Positions 1-10,008 are shown, numbered from the stretch's first letter. The stretch: DNA of 64,000 nucleotides from Gordonia humi (GCF_014197435.1 NZ_JACIFP010000001.1:4650001-4714000); one strand, 5' to 3'. Notes: generated by a model from the letters alone, not told the origin. A program made the numbers and translations.

Positions 1-1205
1 GTCCGGTAGAAGACCGCGACGTCGGCGTAGGTGTGACTGGCCGAACCGCCGATCGAGTAGTCGACGAGCTGTTCGATCTCCTTGGCGATGAACGCCGCCT
101 CGTCGCGGTCGGAGTCGGCGACGTAACCGGTGATGAGCTCGCCGTCGCCGGAATCGGTCCACAGTCGCTTCTCGCGGCGCCCCGTGTTGCGGGAGATCAC
201 GGCGTTGGCCGCCGACAGGATGGTCTGGGTGGAGCGGTAGTTCTGCTCCAGCAGGATCGTCTCCGCATTCGTGTAGTCCCGTTCGAACTCCTCGATGTTG
301 CGGATCGTCGCACCGCGGAACGCGTAGATCGACTGGTCGGCGTCGCCGACCACGCACAGCTCCGACGGCGACGTCCCGCCGCCGCCGCCCTCCGCAGGCT
401 CCTCGCCGACGAGCTCGCGCACCAGGACGTACTGGGCGTGGTTCGTGTCCTGATACTCGTCGATGAGGACGTGTCGGAAGCGTCGTCGGTAGTATTCGGC
501 GACCTCCGGATGACGTTGCAGCAGCGACACCGTCTCGCCGATCAGATCATCGAAGTCGAAGGCGTTGGCCGCGGCGAGGCGCCGCTGGTATTCGCCGTAG
601 ATCTCGGCGACGGTCAGCGCCGTCGGATCACCCTCGGCGGCCGTGTCGGTCCCGCCCGACCGCGCGGCCGCGGCCGCCTCCTCCGGATCGACCAGTTCGT
701 TCTTGTGATTCGAGATCTGCGTGCCGACACCTCGCGGGGAGAACTTCTTCGGGTCCAGACCGAGGTCGCGGATCACCATGCCGAGCAGCCGCCGCGAGTC
801 GTCGGCGTCGTAGATCGAGAAGTTCGAGTTCCGGTCGCCCAGCAGACCGGACTGGGCGCGCAGGATCCGCACGCACGTCGAATGGAAGGTCGACACCCAC
901 ATGTAGGCGGCGCGGGGACCGACGAGATCGATGACGCGTTCGCGCATCTCGGCAGCGGCCTTGTTCGTGAACGTGATGGCCAGGATCTGCCCCGGTGTCA
1001 CGTCCCGCTCGGCGAGCAGGAAGGCGATCCGGCGGGTCAGCACCGCGGTCTTTCCCGAACCGGCGCCCGCGACGATCAGCAGCGGGGCACCCTGGTGGAC
1101 CACCGCCGCTCGCTGTTGCGGGTTCAGCCCGTCGATCAGTTCGCGCCCACGGTCGCTCAGGTCCGCGTCGCCGTGGCCGGTTTGAGAAAGATTCACAGAG
1201 TTCAT
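1..1205 (-). CDS. pcrA: ATP-dependent DNA helicase PcrA/UvrD1 (N-terminal part, runs off window)
   Basis: Superfamily 1A DNA helicase that unwinds DNA in repair and replication-fork processing. The ATG at 1203-1205 opens an uninterrupted frame of about 401 codons to the window edge, so the C-terminal part is missing here. Visible motifs in order: Walker A AGAGSGKT (K near residue 52), motif Ia TFTNKAAAEM, the FDDLI stretch, Walker B/DEAD-equivalent DEYQDTN, motif III GDADQSIYAFRGA and motif IV LEQNYRST. All are typical of UvrD/PcrA rather than RecB or Rep-like proteins. The order pcrA - chorismate mutase - pgi matches the M. tuberculosis Rv0949-Rv0946c region, which supports UvrD1/PcrA. It lies 71 bases downstream of the membrane protein gene on the same strand. 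Confidence 0.95.
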   Translation of the reverse strand, partial: MNSVNLSQTGHGDADLSDRGRELIDGLNPQQRAAVVHQGAPLLIVAGAGSGKTAVLTRRIAFLLAERDVTPGQILAITFTNKAAAEMRERVIDLVGPRAAYMWVSTFHSTCVRILRAQSGLLGDRNSNFSIYDADDSRRLLGMVIRDLGLDPKKFSPRGVGTQISNHKNELVDPEEAAAAARSGGTDTAAEGDPTALTVAEIYGEYQRRLAAANAFDFDDLIGETVSLLQRHPEVAEYYRRRFRHVLIDEYQDTNHAQYVLVRELVGEEPAEGGGGGTSPSELCVVGDADQSIYAFRGATIRNIEEFERDYTNAETILLEQNYRSTQTILSAANAVISRNTGRREKRLWTDSGDGELITGYVADSDRDEAAFIAKEIEQLVDYSIGGSASHTYADVAVFYR

Positions 1206-1276
1206 CGCCTAGCCAGGCTACCCGCGAGGTCCGACAGTCCCGACTCTCGACCCGGCCCGTGCGCCGTCGTCCACTG

Positions 1277-3124
1277 TCAGGGCGCCAGGCCCGCCATCAC
1301 CGGCGTTCCGACCCTGCCCTCGCCGGTGTGCAGACGCAGACCGGGCGTGACAGGGCGGATCTGCAGGGCGTCGCCGTGGCCGATCAGCTGCGCGTAGACG
1401 AAGTGCAGACCCGACGTCACCGGAACGCGCAGCGGCGCACCGCCCTCGAGCCGGAGTTCGATCTCACCGTCGCGGTCCGCGCAGTAACTCAACTGGACGG
1501 TCCATTGGATCTCGATGAGCGGACCGTCGAGCGGCAACCGCTGCGTACCGGTGATCCCCGGTCGGCGGCACGATCCGGCGCTCTCGGAGATCGTCCGATC
1601 GCGCGTCACAGCGCCGGGCACGGCCTTGCCGTTGGGATCCAGGACGACCAGATCGTCGGTGTGGGAACCGAAGTCCGGCCGCTCCGGCAGCCGCGCGAAG
1701 ATACGGCTGATCTGGTTGTTCGGATAGGCCACCGGGAGCAAGACCTCGAGCGGAACCGCCTGGTCGAACATCGTACGGCCCGCGTTGTCCTTCATCGACT
1801 GCTTCGCGTTGGCCAGATAGTCGGCGGTCGGGTCGTCGCGCCACGAGGTCGAGAACGCGCTCACCGAGACCATCGACGAGACGAGCACCAGCACTCCGAC
1901 GACGGCGGCCACCGCGACCGGGCGACGATCCGACCGTTCCGGAGCCAAATGCGCTCCGGCGGCGCGCGGAGCCGCGGCGATGAACGCGAAGGCGATCGTC
2001 AGGACCAGAGCGGTGTCGGGCAGATAGCGCAGGGTCTGGGCTAGTTCGAGGGCGGTGTTCTCACTCGATCGCGTCCACATGACCGGGATCTGCGCGGCGA
2101 CCGCGTAGATCGCCGCACACAGCCAGATCACGGCGACGCCGCGTCGCGCACGCACCGTGACGACGACGAGGGCCGCGAGCACCACCCAGCCGACGACGAT
2201 CATCCACGTCGGCGCGAATCCCATCGGCGGCGACGGCACCCAGCGCTCCCAGTCCCACGGACCGCCCACCAACGACGGAACGATCGCGTTGTTGACGCTG
2301 CGCCACACGAGATGGGCCGTCTGGGACATCGAGTGCGCTCCGGAGGTGGCCGTCGTCGTCGCGGAGAACAGAACCGCCCACGCGATGAAGACGACGCCCA
2401 GGACCACCCACAGCGTGCGAGCCCGGGTGAATGCGAGGGTCAACGCGGACGTCCGATAGTCGACCGGTTCGGCGAACTGCCCGGTCGGGCGCGGTGTGCG
2501 GACGGCCAACAGCGCGGCGACGAACGCGACCGGCGCGATCACCAGCGATTTCTCGAAGAACAGCAGCGCGACGACGAAGGCGACGCCGGATCCGATCAGC
2601 AGCCGCCGAGCCCGCGCGCCGGTCGCATCGCCCCGCGCCAGCAGAACGGCGTTGCCCACGACATAGGCCATCGCCGCCTGCAGCGGCAGGGTGTTGAGGC
2701 CTGCCGACCACCAGGCGTAGGCGGTGACCGTCATCGGCACGAACAGGTAGAAGCCCAGGGCCGCGACCGCGCCGAGTCCGGCGCGCGGGGCGATGATGCG
2801 GATCATCCGCCACACCGCGAGCGAGGCGAGCGCCTGCAGCACCACCAGCGTCGCCGCCGGCAGCCACCACTGCACCGGAGCGATCGCCGTCGTCACCCCG
2901 GCCACCAGGAACGCGCCGGGCATCAGGTGCCCGTCGTGACTGTGTCCGAGGTAGTCCCACGACAGGATCGGATACGACGACGCCCGCGAGACGAGGATCA
3001 GATCGTCCCAGTAGAAGTTGCCTCGCGCGACGAGCCACGCGCGCACGACGAGTTGCGCGACGAGCAGCACGGCGGCGACTGCGGTGATCTTGCGTGCCTG
3101 GAGCATCCCGACATTGTCGCGCAC
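1277..3124 (-). CDS. Polytopic membrane protein, GT-C glycosyltransferase-like
   Basis: About 615 residues with a long hydrophobic N-terminal two thirds (roughly 10-11 predicted membrane helices, residues 10-430) and a soluble C-terminal domain of about 180 residues. The first loop after helix 1 carries FYWDD. An acidic pair in the first extracytoplasmic loop is typical of GT-C glycosyltransferases that use polyprenyl-phosphate sugars, so a cell-envelope glycosyltransferase is the best guess; it is inference. The start is GTG at 3124, with an in-frame ATG at 3106 as an alternative; neither has a clear ribosome binding site. It is divergent from the chorismate mutase gene with a 72-base gap. 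Substrate unknown. Confidence 0.75.
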   Translation of the reverse strand: MRDNVGMLQARKITAVAAVLLVAQLVVRAWLVARGNFYWDDLILVSRASSYPILSWDYLGHSHDGHLMPGAFLVAGVTTAIAPVQWWLPAATLVVLQALASLAVWRMIRIIAPRAGLGAVAALGFYLFVPMTVTAYAWWSAGLNTLPLQAAMAYVVGNAVLLARGDATGARARRLLIGSGVAFVVALLFFEKSLVIAPVAFVAALLAVRTPRPTGQFAEPVDYRTSALTLAFTRARTLWVVLGVVFIAWAVLFSATTTATSGAHSMSQTAHLVWRSVNNAIVPSLVGGPWDWERWVPSPPMGFAPTWMIVVGWVVLAALVVVTVRARRGVAVIWLCAAIYAVAAQIPVMWTRSSENTALELAQTLRYLPDTALVLTIAFAFIAAAPRAAGAHLAPERSDRRPVAVAAVVGVLVLVSSMVSVSAFSTSWRDDPTADYLANAKQSMKDNAGRTMFDQAVPLEVLLPVAYPNNQISRIFARLPERPDFGSHTDDLVVLDPNGKAVPGAVTRDRTISESAGSCRRPGITGTQRLPLDGPLIEIQWTVQLSYCADRDGEIELRLEGGAPLRVPVTSGLHFVYAQLIGHGDALQIRPVTPGLRLHTGEGRVGTPVMAGLAP

Positions 3125-3196
3125 GAGTCCGGCGGCGACGGAGCCCCACGCCGGTCTCGCACCACCGCGCGCGGCCGACGTGGCAAAATCCTAGAC

Positions 3197-3511
3197 GTGA
3201 GTGAGTCGACCGACCCGGCGGACCGGGACCTGGGAATCGAGAACCTGAGCGCGGATGTCGCGGACCTGCCCGACGACATCGACACGCTGCGCCTGGAGAT
3301 CGACCGGATGGACGCGCTCATCCTGGCCGCCGTTCAACGACGCAGCGCCGTGTCGAAGAAGATCGGCGCGTACCGGATGGCCACCGGCGGCCCGCGCCTG
3401 GTGCACAGCCGTGAGGTCAAGGTCCTCGACCGCTTCTCGGCACTCGGCTCCGAGGGCCACACCCTCGCCATGCTCCTGCTTCGTCTGGGACGCGGTCCGC
3501 TGGGTCGCTAG
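3197..3511 (+). CDS. Chorismate mutase, AroQ type (Rv0948c-like)
   Basis: Converts chorismate to prephenate at the branch to phenylalanine and tyrosine. The 104-residue product starts at GTG 3197. It has the all-helical AroQ fold signature IDTLRLEIDRMDALIL, followed by QRRSAVSKKIG and LVHSREVKV, and ends LLLRLGRGPLG, almost identical in layout to the intracellular mycobacterial enzyme encoded next to uvrD1. The start codon sits about 6 bases after a possible -10-like AAAATC, so the transcript may be leaderless; that is a weak observation. It converges on pgi with 9 bases between the stop codons. In the mycobacterial family the short C-terminal tail mediates activation by DAHP synthase; the conserved tail suggests the same here. 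Confidence 0.93.
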   Translation: MSESTDPADRDLGIENLSADVADLPDDIDTLRLEIDRMDALILAAVQRRSAVSKKIGAYRMATGGPRLVHSREVKVLDRFSALGSEGHTLAMLLLRLGRGPLGR

Positions 3512-3520
3512 ACCCGTCCG

Positions 3521-5203
3521 CTATCGGCCTCGCTGCGCGCGGTACCAGCGGACCAGCGCCTCGGTGGACGAGTCGTGTCCGTCGGCGGGCGGCTCGTCGT
3601 CGGTGATGACACCGACCAGTTCGCCCGCCTTCGCCTTGCCGAGTTCGACACCCCACTGATCGAACGGATCGATGCCCCAGATCATCGCCTTCACGAAGGT
3701 GATGTGCTCGTAGAGTGCGATCAGCTGACCGAGGACCGACGGAGTGAGAGCCGGTGCGAGGATCGACGTCGACGGTCGGTTGCCGGGCATCACCTTGTGC
3801 GGCACGCGGCCGGCGGGCACCCCCTCGGCGGCGATGTCATCGGCGGTCTTTCCGAACGCCAGCACCTCGGTCTGGGCGAAGAAGTTCGCCATCAGGACGT
3901 CGTGCATCGAGGTGCCGTCGGACATGTCGAGATCGTCGGTTGGCCGGGCGAACCCGATGAAGTCGGCGGGCACCAGCCAGGTCCCCTGGTGCAGCAGCTG
4001 ATAGAACGCGTGTTGGCCGTTGGTCCCCGGTTCACCCCAGTAGACGGTGCCGGTGGTCGTGGTCATCGGGCGTCCGACGGCGGTGACCGACTTGCCGTTC
4101 GACTCCATCGTCAACTGCTGCAGGTACGCCGGGAACCGTGCCATGTCTTCCGCGTACGGCAGCACCGCCTGACTCTGCGCCCCGAAGAAGTTCGAGTACC
4201 AGATGCCGATCATCGCGAGCAGAACCGGAGCGTTCCGTTCGAGCGGCGCCGTCGTGAAGTGTTCGTCGACGGCGCGGAATCCGGCGAGGAACTCGGCGAA
4301 GCCGTCCCGTCCGATCGCGATCATCAGACTCAGACCGATCGCCGAGTCGACCGAGTAGCGTCCGCCGACCCATCCCCAGAAGCCGAACATGTTGTCGGTG
4401 TCGATGCCGAACTTCGCGACCTCGTCGGCGTTGGTGCTGACGGCGACGAAGTGCTTGGCGACCACCTCGGGAGCATCGCCGGTCACGCCGAGGCCGTCGA
4501 GGAGCCAGCGGCGGGCGGCGATCGCGTTGGTGATGGTCTCCAGCGTGGTGAACGTCTTCGACGCGACCACGACGAGCGTGGTCGCCGGATCGAGCTCGTC
4601 GAGCGTCGAGAGGACGTCCACCGGATCGATGTTCGAGACGAAGTGGCAGCGGAGACCGTCGCGCCGATAGTGGCGCAGCGCCTCGTAGGCCATCGCGGGT
4701 CCGAGATCGCTGCCGCCGATGCCGATGTTGACGACGTCGGTGATCGCCTCGCCGGTGTGGCCGACCCACTCGCCGCTGCGGACCCGGTCGCTGAAGTCGC
4801 CCATCGCGTCGAGGACGGCGTGCACCTCGGCGACGACGTCCTGTCCGTCGACCACGAGCTCCGCCTCGCGCGGCAGCCGCAGCGCGATGTGCAGGGCGGC
4901 ACGGTCCTCCGAGGTGTTCAGGTGTCGGCCGGCGAACATCGCGTCGCGCTCGTCCTCGAGGCCTGCCTCCCGGGCCAGGCTCATCAGGAGTTCCAGGGTC
5001 TCCCCGGTGACCAGGTTCTTCGAATAGTCGATGTGCAGATCGCCCGCGTCCACCACGAGCGACGACCCGCGGTCCGGGTCCATGGCGAACAGCTCACGCA
5101 GGTGCAGGGCGTACACGTGCGAGTAGTGCGCGGCGAGCGCATGCCATGACACGGTCGCCGTGATGTCGTAGTCGTCGCGCCCATCGTCTCCAGAGCCCAG
5201 CAT
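3521..5203 (-). CDS. pgi: Glucose-6-phosphate isomerase
   Basis: Cytosolic enzyme that interconverts glucose 6-phosphate and fructose 6-phosphate. The 560-residue length is normal for the bacterial family. Both family signatures are present: [15 protein letters not shown] in the middle, and the C-terminal one reading [15 protein letters not shown]. The sugar-phosphate binding segment [12 protein letters not shown] and the catalytic stretch TMESNGKSV are also visible. The start is ATG at 5201-5203. It converges on the chorismate mutase gene and runs the same way as the SDR gene upstream, from which it is separated by 44 bases. The neighbourhood equals Rv0944-Rv0949 of M. tuberculosis. Confidence 0.97.
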   Translation of the reverse strand: MLGSGDDGRDDYDITATVSWHALAAHYSHVYALHLRELFAMDPDRGSSLVVDAGDLHIDYSKNLVTGETLELLMSLAREAGLEDERDAMFAGRHLNTSEDRAALHIALRLPREAELVVDGQDVVAEVHAVLDAMGDFSDRVRSGEWVGHTGEAITDVVNIGIGGSDLGPAMAYEALRHYRRDGLRCHFVSNIDPVDVLSTLDELDPATTLVVVASKTFTTLETITNAIAARRWLLDGLGVTGDAPEVVAKHFVAVSTNADEVAKFGIDTDNMFGFWGWVGGRYSVDSAIGLSLMIAIGRDGFAEFLAGFRAVDEHFTTAPLERNAPVLLAMIGIWYSNFFGAQSQAVLPYAEDMARFPAYLQQLTMESNGKSVTAVGRPMTTTTGTVYWGEPGTNGQHAFYQLLHQGTWLVPADFIGFARPTDDLDMSDGTSMHDVLMANFFAQTEVLAFGKTADDIAAEGVPAGRVPHKVMPGNRPSTSILAPALTPSVLGQLIALYEHITFVKAMIWGIDPFDQWGVELGKAKAGELVGVITDDEPPADGHDSSTEALVRWYRAQRGR

Positions 5204-5247
5204 GGCTCAACCATATGTCGTCGCAGCGGGATTCGCCCGTCCGATCG

Positions 5248-5988
5248 TCACACCATGCGCGCGGTGATCGCATCGGGCAGATGCCGCAACGCCCACGAGA
5301 TCGGCGTCCACGGCCAGCCCGGTACGGCGGCTCGCGCGGGTTCGGCCTCGATGGCCTTCACCATCGCCGCGACGCCCGCATCCGTATCGGTCATCATGGA
5401 CGTCTTGACGCCGCGGTTGATATCGGTCTCGATGTAGCCGGGCAGCAGCACGGTGACGGCGATCGGACTGCCCGCGAGTTCGGCCTGCAGTCCCTGTCCG
5501 AGCGTGGCCAGCCCCGCCTTCGACGCGGAGTACGCGGCCTGAGCCTTCGGGAGACCGCGCACCGCACTCATCGAACTGACCAGCACCAGGTGACCGCTGT
5601 TCTGCGCACGGAAGATCTCCAGAGCCGCCTCGATCTGGGCGAGCGCGCCGACCAGATTGGTCTGGACGGTCTCGATATTGGCCGCCGCCTTCCCCGTGCC
5701 GATCGGGGCGCCCTTGCCCAGCCCCGCGTTGACGATCACCCGATCGACGCCGCCGAGGCGGTCGGCGAGATCGCCGAACACGCCCGGAACCGCATCGACG
5801 TCGGTCACGTCGAGCCCGGCGACGGCCACCGTCGGGGCGGTCGGCGCGAGCTCTGCGGCCAGCGCTTCGAGCCGGTCGACACGGCGGGCGGTGAGTCCGA
5901 GGCTGCGGCCACGAGCGGCGAACTCCCGCGCCATCCCCTCCCCCAGACCGGAACTGGCGCCGCTGATGATGATCTTCTCGCGCGTCAT
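5248..5988 (-). CDS. Short-chain dehydrogenase/reductase (Rv0945-like)
   Basis: A classical NAD(P)-dependent SDR of 246 residues. The N-terminal nucleotide-binding motif is SGASSGLGEG, followed by NAGLG, the catalytic Ser in LVSSMSAV, and the active-site pair YSASKAG (Tyr-x3-Lys). The ATG at 5986-5988 is chosen because the Rossmann strand begins four residues later, whereas the longer frame would add an unsupported tail. Its substrate is not readable from sequence. The gene lies between pgi and a Fpg-like glycosylase in the order seen in M. tuberculosis, so it is part of a conserved block rather than recent cargo. Confidence 0.9.
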   Translation of the reverse strand: MTREKIIISGASSGLGEGMAREFAARGRSLGLTARRVDRLEALAAELAPTAPTVAVAGLDVTDVDAVPGVFGDLADRLGGVDRVIVNAGLGKGAPIGTGKAAANIETVQTNLVGALAQIEAALEIFRAQNSGHLVLVSSMSAVRGLPKAQAAYSASKAGLATLGQGLQAELAGSPIAVTVLLPGYIETDINRGVKTSMMTDTDAGVAAMVKAIEAEPARAAVPGWPWTPISWALRHLPDAITARMV

Positions 5989-6176
5989 GTCCGCCGAATC
6001 TACCGGCCGACCGACTGTCGCGGAACCGCTGTCCGCGGCGGACGCCCGTTCCACGGCATTCGTTCTCCAGCAGCGTCATCGGATCGTGATGGGCGATGTT
6101 CGCCGACTCTCTTCGCAGGAGTCGACGTCCCCTGTACAAAGGATGAAGACCATGTATCCCCGTCAGAGGACTGACG

Positions 6177-7388
6177 ATGCGCCGATCTGTTCGAACCATC
6201 ACGACCCTCGCGGTCGGGGCGGCACTGACCGCCGCGACGCTGACCGCGGTGGCCCCCGCCCCGCGGGCCGCCGCCACCGGTGCGTGCAGCAATTCCGGCA
6301 CCGGGATTCCGCTGCCGTTCGATTTCGGGTCGCTCGGCTTCCCGCGCGGCGGTGCCGCACAGGGACCGCAGAAGCCGCTGCCGCACTTCGACAACGGCCG
6401 CACGCGCACCGTCTCCTGGGTCACCGGTCCGCGCAGCCACAACCAGACCTTCGGCCGTTTCGGGATCTCCGGGACCGACGTTGGCGTCGCCTGGGACAAC
6501 GGGCGCGGACAGACGCTGATGGCGTTCGGCGACACCTTCGGCAACTGCCTACGGCAGGACCGCGGCTGGCGCAACAACACGCTGTTGCGCACCACCGACC
6601 GGAATCTCGCCGACGGGCTCACGCTCTCGCGCACCGGATACGCGGGGCCGATGTTCGGAGCCGTCGGATTCAGCGGCATCGAGAAGACCAAGATTCCGAC
6701 GGCGGGCATCTCGATCGGCGGCAAGCAGTACGTGAACTACATGTCGGTCCGGGCCTGGGGTCCGCCGAGCCGCTGGGACACCAACTATTCGGCGACGGCG
6801 GTCTCCTCCGACAACGGTCGCACCTGGTTCACACCGCAGAGCACGATCCGGGTGAACGTGGGCGTCGACGCCGCGCTGCCCGCGGGCTGGCCGTCGGTGA
6901 ACCACGTGAATCCGCTGTTCCAGCAGAGCGCCTATGTCGAAGGCCGGGGTGCGGACGCCGGCTGGATCTACCAGTACGGCACCCCGAACGGGCGGTTCGG
7001 TTCGGCGCACATCGCCCGGTTCCGCCCCGGTGACATCCTCGATCCGAGCAGGTACCAGTACTGGACGGGCACCAGGTGGGGCGGACCAGCGTCGAACCCG
7101 GCGCCGATCGTACGGCGGCCGGTGACCGAACTGTCGGTGGCGTTCAGCCCGGTGCTGAACAAGTACGTGATGCTCGACAGCCCGAACGGCGTGCTCATGC
7201 GCACCGCGAGCCGTCCGCAGGGTCCGTGGAGCCACGCGCGACGCATCGCCCCGGCGAGCCTGGAGCTGTACGCACCGATGATGCTCCCGTCGTCGCCCGC
7301 GCTGCGCGGCACCGGCCCCGAGCTGTATTTCAACGCCAGCCGGTGGGACGACTACAACGTCGCCCTTATCCAGACCAGGGTGCGGTAG
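6177..7388 (+). CDS. Secreted DUF4185 domain protein
   Basis: Exported protein of 403 residues. An Arg-rich start (MRRSVRT), a hydrophobic core and an Ala-rich cleavage zone ending near residue 33 form a signal peptide. The remainder is a DUF4185 domain, a beta-propeller-like fold seen in mycobacterial and corynebacterial exported proteins. It is recognisable by repeated aromatic and Gly-rich blades such as GVAWDNGRG, MAFGDTFGN and WIYQYGTPNGR. A GAGGA ribosome binding site precedes the ATG at 6177 by about 7 bases. It converges on the Fpg/Nei gene with 9 bases between stops. Function is unknown; glycan-degrading relatives have been reported for this fold, but no catalytic residues can be assigned here. 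Confidence 0.85.
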   Translation: MRRSVRTITTLAVGAALTAATLTAVAPAPRAAATGACSNSGTGIPLPFDFGSLGFPRGGAAQGPQKPLPHFDNGRTRTVSWVTGPRSHNQTFGRFGISGTDVGVAWDNGRGQTLMAFGDTFGNCLRQDRGWRNNTLLRTTDRNLADGLTLSRTGYAGPMFGAVGFSGIEKTKIPTAGISIGGKQYVNYMSVRAWGPPSRWDTNYSATAVSSDNGRTWFTPQSTIRVNVGVDAALPAGWPSVNHVNPLFQQSAYVEGRGADAGWIYQYGTPNGRFGSAHIARFRPGDILDPSRYQYWTGTRWGGPASNPAPIVRRPVTELSVAFSPVLNKYVMLDSPNGVLMRTASRPQGPWSHARRIAPASLELYAPMMLPSSPALRGTGPELYFNASRWDDYNVALIQTRVR

Positions 7389-7397
7389 CCGGGAGCT

Positions 7398-8285
7398 CTA
7401 CTTCAGCAGCCGCGACATGCGACGGTCGGCGAGGATCTTGCCACCGGTCTGACAGGTCGGACAGTACTGGAACGAGCGGTCGGCGTAGGAGACCTCGCGG
7501 ACGGTGTCGCCGCACACCGGGCACGGCAGTCCCGTCCGGGCGTGCACTCGCAGACCGGTCCGCTTCTCGGACTTCATGGTCGCGACCTCGCGGTCGGTCA
7601 GTCGTGACGTCGCCTCGATCAGAACCGCCCGCATCGTCGCGTACAGCGCGTCCACGTGCTCGTCGGACAGGGTCTTGGCAGAGGCGAACGGCGACAGCCG
7701 CGCGGTGTGCAGGATCTCGTCCGAGTAGGCGTTGCCGACGCCGCTGAGCGTGCGCTGGTCGGTCAGAACCGTCTTGAGCCGCGACGTGGTCCCGGCCAGG
7801 ATCGCGCCGAAGTCCTCGCGAGAGACGGCCAGTGCGTCCGGGCCGAGAGTCGCGATGCGTTCGACGTCGGAGGTCTCCCGGACGATCCACGCCGCGAGAC
7901 GCTTCTGGGTGCCCGCCTCGGTCACGTCGAAGCCCTCACCGGGCAGACCGCAGTGCACGCGCAGCGCGATCGGACTCCTACCGCCGGGACGTGGCGGGGT
8001 CGGCGACAGCGCGCCGCTCCACCGCACCCAACCCGCGCGCGAGAGGTGGATCACCAGGTCGATCTCGCCGTCGTCGGTGGAGTCGGGGCCCGCGACGGTC
8101 CGGATCACCAGGTATTTCCCGATCCGGTCGACGGCCCGCACCGTGCGCCCGGTCAGCGCGGTGTACGGCGGATCGGCGGTCTTGAGCACCGCCAATGAGG
8201 CCACGTCGACGCGTCGGATCGGCAGCCCGGCCGTGCGCTCGTCGAGGTACGCGGCGATCGCAGAGACTTCAGGAAGTTCCGGCAT
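7398..8285 (-). CDS. Fpg/Nei family DNA glycosylase/AP lyase
   Basis: Base-excision repair enzyme that removes oxidised bases and nicks the abasic site. The 295-residue product begins MPELPEV, so after Met removal it exposes the catalytic Pro, followed by the conserved Glu. The N-terminal beta-sandwich carries GKYLVI with the conserved Lys. The helix-two-turn-helix region reads LSGVGNAYSDEIL. A C-terminal zinc finger of the form CPVC...CPTC (16-residue spacer) contains the usual Gln-x-Gly-Gly end. The start at 8285 is fixed by the mandatory Pro-2. It corresponds by position to Rv0944 of M. tuberculosis. Fpg versus Nei specificity cannot be decided from sequence alone. Confidence 0.92.
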   Translation of the reverse strand: MPELPEVSAIAAYLDERTAGLPIRRVDVASLAVLKTADPPYTALTGRTVRAVDRIGKYLVIRTVAGPDSTDDGEIDLVIHLSRAGWVRWSGALSPTPPRPGGRSPIALRVHCGLPGEGFDVTEAGTQKRLAAWIVRETSDVERIATLGPDALAVSREDFGAILAGTTSRLKTVLTDQRTLSGVGNAYSDEILHTARLSPFASAKTLSDEHVDALYATMRAVLIEATSRLTDREVATMKSEKRTGLRVHARTGLPCPVCGDTVREVSYADRSFQYCPTCQTGGKILADRRMSRLLK

Positions 8286-8346
8286 GGTTCCAGTGTGTAC
8301 CGCCGCGCGGCGACATGGGTTGCCACCGATGTGATTTGGTAGATGG

Positions 8347-9084
8347 ATGCCTGCACTCTCGGACGCCGATCTCGCCGCACACATCGCCGAGGGCGCGGGC
8401 GAGATCCTCAACGGCATCCGCCACCGGCGCCTGCTGGACGGTCGCATCGTCGGTGATGTGGGCGACGCCCTCGCTCAGGCGTGGATCTCGACGGTCCTGC
8501 GGGTTCATCGCCCGCACGACGCGGTGCTCTCGGAGGAGGCCGACGACGTCGGCGACCGGTCGACGGCGCGGCGCGTGTGGATCATCGATCCGCTCGACGG
8601 GACGAGCGAGTTCTCGATGGGCACCGACAACTGGGCGGTGCACGTCGCGTTGACCGTCGACGGCGCCCCCGACGCGTCCGCCGTGTCGCTGCCCGCTCGG
8701 GGCGAGGTGTTCCGCAGCGACACCGTCGACGAGGTCACCGGTCCCCTGACCCACCGATTGGCGGTGTCGCGGTACGGACACTCGTATCATTCGGCGGCTG
8801 TCGCCGACCGATTGAACATGGAATCGGTGCGCATCGGGTCCGCGGGCGCCAAGGCGATGGCCGTGGTCCGCGGCGACGCCGACGCCTATGTGCACTCCGG
8901 CGGACAGTACGAGTGGGACAACTGTGCGCCGGTGGGCGTCGCATCGGCCGCGGGACTGCACTGCAGCCGCATCGACGGACGCGAGATCGTCTACAACAAT
9001 CCGCAGCCGTACATGCCCGACTTCGTCATCTGCCGCGGCGAGATCGCCGATCGGGTGCTCGACGCACTGGCAAGTCCCTGGTGA
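8347..9084 (+). CDS. cysQ: Inositol monophosphatase family protein, CysQ-like 3'(2'),5'-bisphosphate nucleotidase
   Basis: Mg-dependent phosphatase of the IMPase/CysQ superfamily, 245 residues. It probably hydrolyses PAP/PAPS and so links to sulfate assimilation. The metal-binding motifs are AVLSEEADD and WIIDPLDGTSEF, and the C-terminal motif is GGQYEWDNCAPVGVA (WD-x-CAP). This last motif and the short length fit actinobacterial CysQ better than SuhB. The ATG at 8347 is divergent from the glycosylase, with 61 bases between the starts. It converges on cobF across a 165-base gap in which no gene or clear hairpin was seen. Confidence 0.88.
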   Translation: MPALSDADLAAHIAEGAGEILNGIRHRRLLDGRIVGDVGDALAQAWISTVLRVHRPHDAVLSEEADDVGDRSTARRVWIIDPLDGTSEFSMGTDNWAVHVALTVDGAPDASAVSLPARGEVFRSDTVDEVTGPLTHRLAVSRYGHSYHSAAVADRLNMESVRIGSAGAKAMAVVRGDADAYVHSGGQYEWDNCAPVGVASAAGLHCSRIDGREIVYNNPQPYMPDFVICRGEIADRVLDALASPW

Positions 9085-9249
9085 CCAGCGCCCGTCGGCG
9101 ATCCACTACGGAGCCGTCTCGATGTCGCGCAGCGGCGCCGAGGTCGGGCTACTCGGTCGACGCGCTCAGCGGGCGGGCCGCCGATCAGGGCGCGTCGAGT
9201 CAGTGCGACGCCGGCGGTACGGGTGCGAACGGTTCGGCGGGCCGACCGC

Positions 9250-10008
9250 TCAGCGCCGCTTCTGCAGCAGATAGACGTCCATGATCCAGCCCAGCCGCTC
9301 ACGGGCCTCGGCGCGTCTGGCGACGATCTCGTCGGTCACGTCACCGACCCGCCCGCTCACCAGGATCTGGTGTTCGGTGCCGACGTAGGCGCCCCAGTGG
9401 ACGAGGTCGTCGGGTGCGGCGGTCTCGCGGAACGCCAGCGACGAGTCGAGCATGACGAACTGATTGAGGTCCGCCCCGGCGGGCGTGTCGGACAACCGAC
9501 GACCCGTGGTGGTGAACATCGGTTCGCCGATGCCGTGCGCGACGATGCCGTGCGCCGCGGTCAGCGCCGACACGCTGGTGACGCCGGGAATCACCTCGAC
9601 GGTCAGGTCGCCGCGTCGTGCGGCGAGGGCGTCGGTGATGCGCAGCGTCGAGTCGTAGAGGGCCGGGTCGCCCCAGACGAGGATCGCGGCGTTCCCGCCG
9701 TCGGGCAGGTGCTCGACCAGAGCGGCGTCGATCGCATCGACCCGAGCGGCGTGCCAGCGACGGACCTCGGCCTCGTAATCGGCGGGGTTCCGGTCGCGCG
9801 GTGGATCGGCGACCGCGACGACGGCGTGGCCGGGCGCGGCGTGCGCGTCGAGCATCTGTCGGCGAGCCGCGGTCAGTTCGGCGGTGCGCTCCCCCTTGTC
9901 GAGGATCAGGAACACGTCGGTCTCGGCGATCGCGTCGACGGCTTCGAGGGTGATCTGGCGCGGGCCTCCGGGGCCGATGCCGATCACGCGGAGAGTCACC
10001 GCGGTCAC
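9250..10008 (-). CDS. cobF: Precorrin-6A synthase (deacetylating) CobF
   Basis: SAM-dependent C1 methyltransferase of the aerobic cobalamin pathway. It converts precorrin-5 to precorrin-6A with loss of acetate. The 252-residue product starts RVIGIGPGGPRQITLEAV, the tetrapyrrole methylase N-terminal motif, followed by the SAM-site segment LVWGDPALYDSTLRI and VEVIPGVTSVSALTA. The GTG at 10006-10008 overlaps the TGA of the upstream SDR by four bases (GTGA), which suggests translational coupling. No other cobalamin gene and no cobalamin riboswitch were seen nearby. M. tuberculosis is known to lack cobF, while related species keep it. Confidence 0.9.
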   Translation of the reverse strand: MTAVTLRVIGIGPGGPRQITLEAVDAIAETDVFLILDKGERTAELTAARRQMLDAHAAPGHAVVAVADPPRDRNPADYEAEVRRWHAARVDAIDAALVEHLPDGGNAAILVWGDPALYDSTLRITDALAARRGDLTVEVIPGVTSVSALTAAHGIVAHGIGEPMFTTTGRRLSDTPAGADLNQFVMLDSSLAFRETAAPDDLVHWGAYVGTEHQILVSGRVGDVTDEIVARRAEARERLGWIMDVYLLQKRR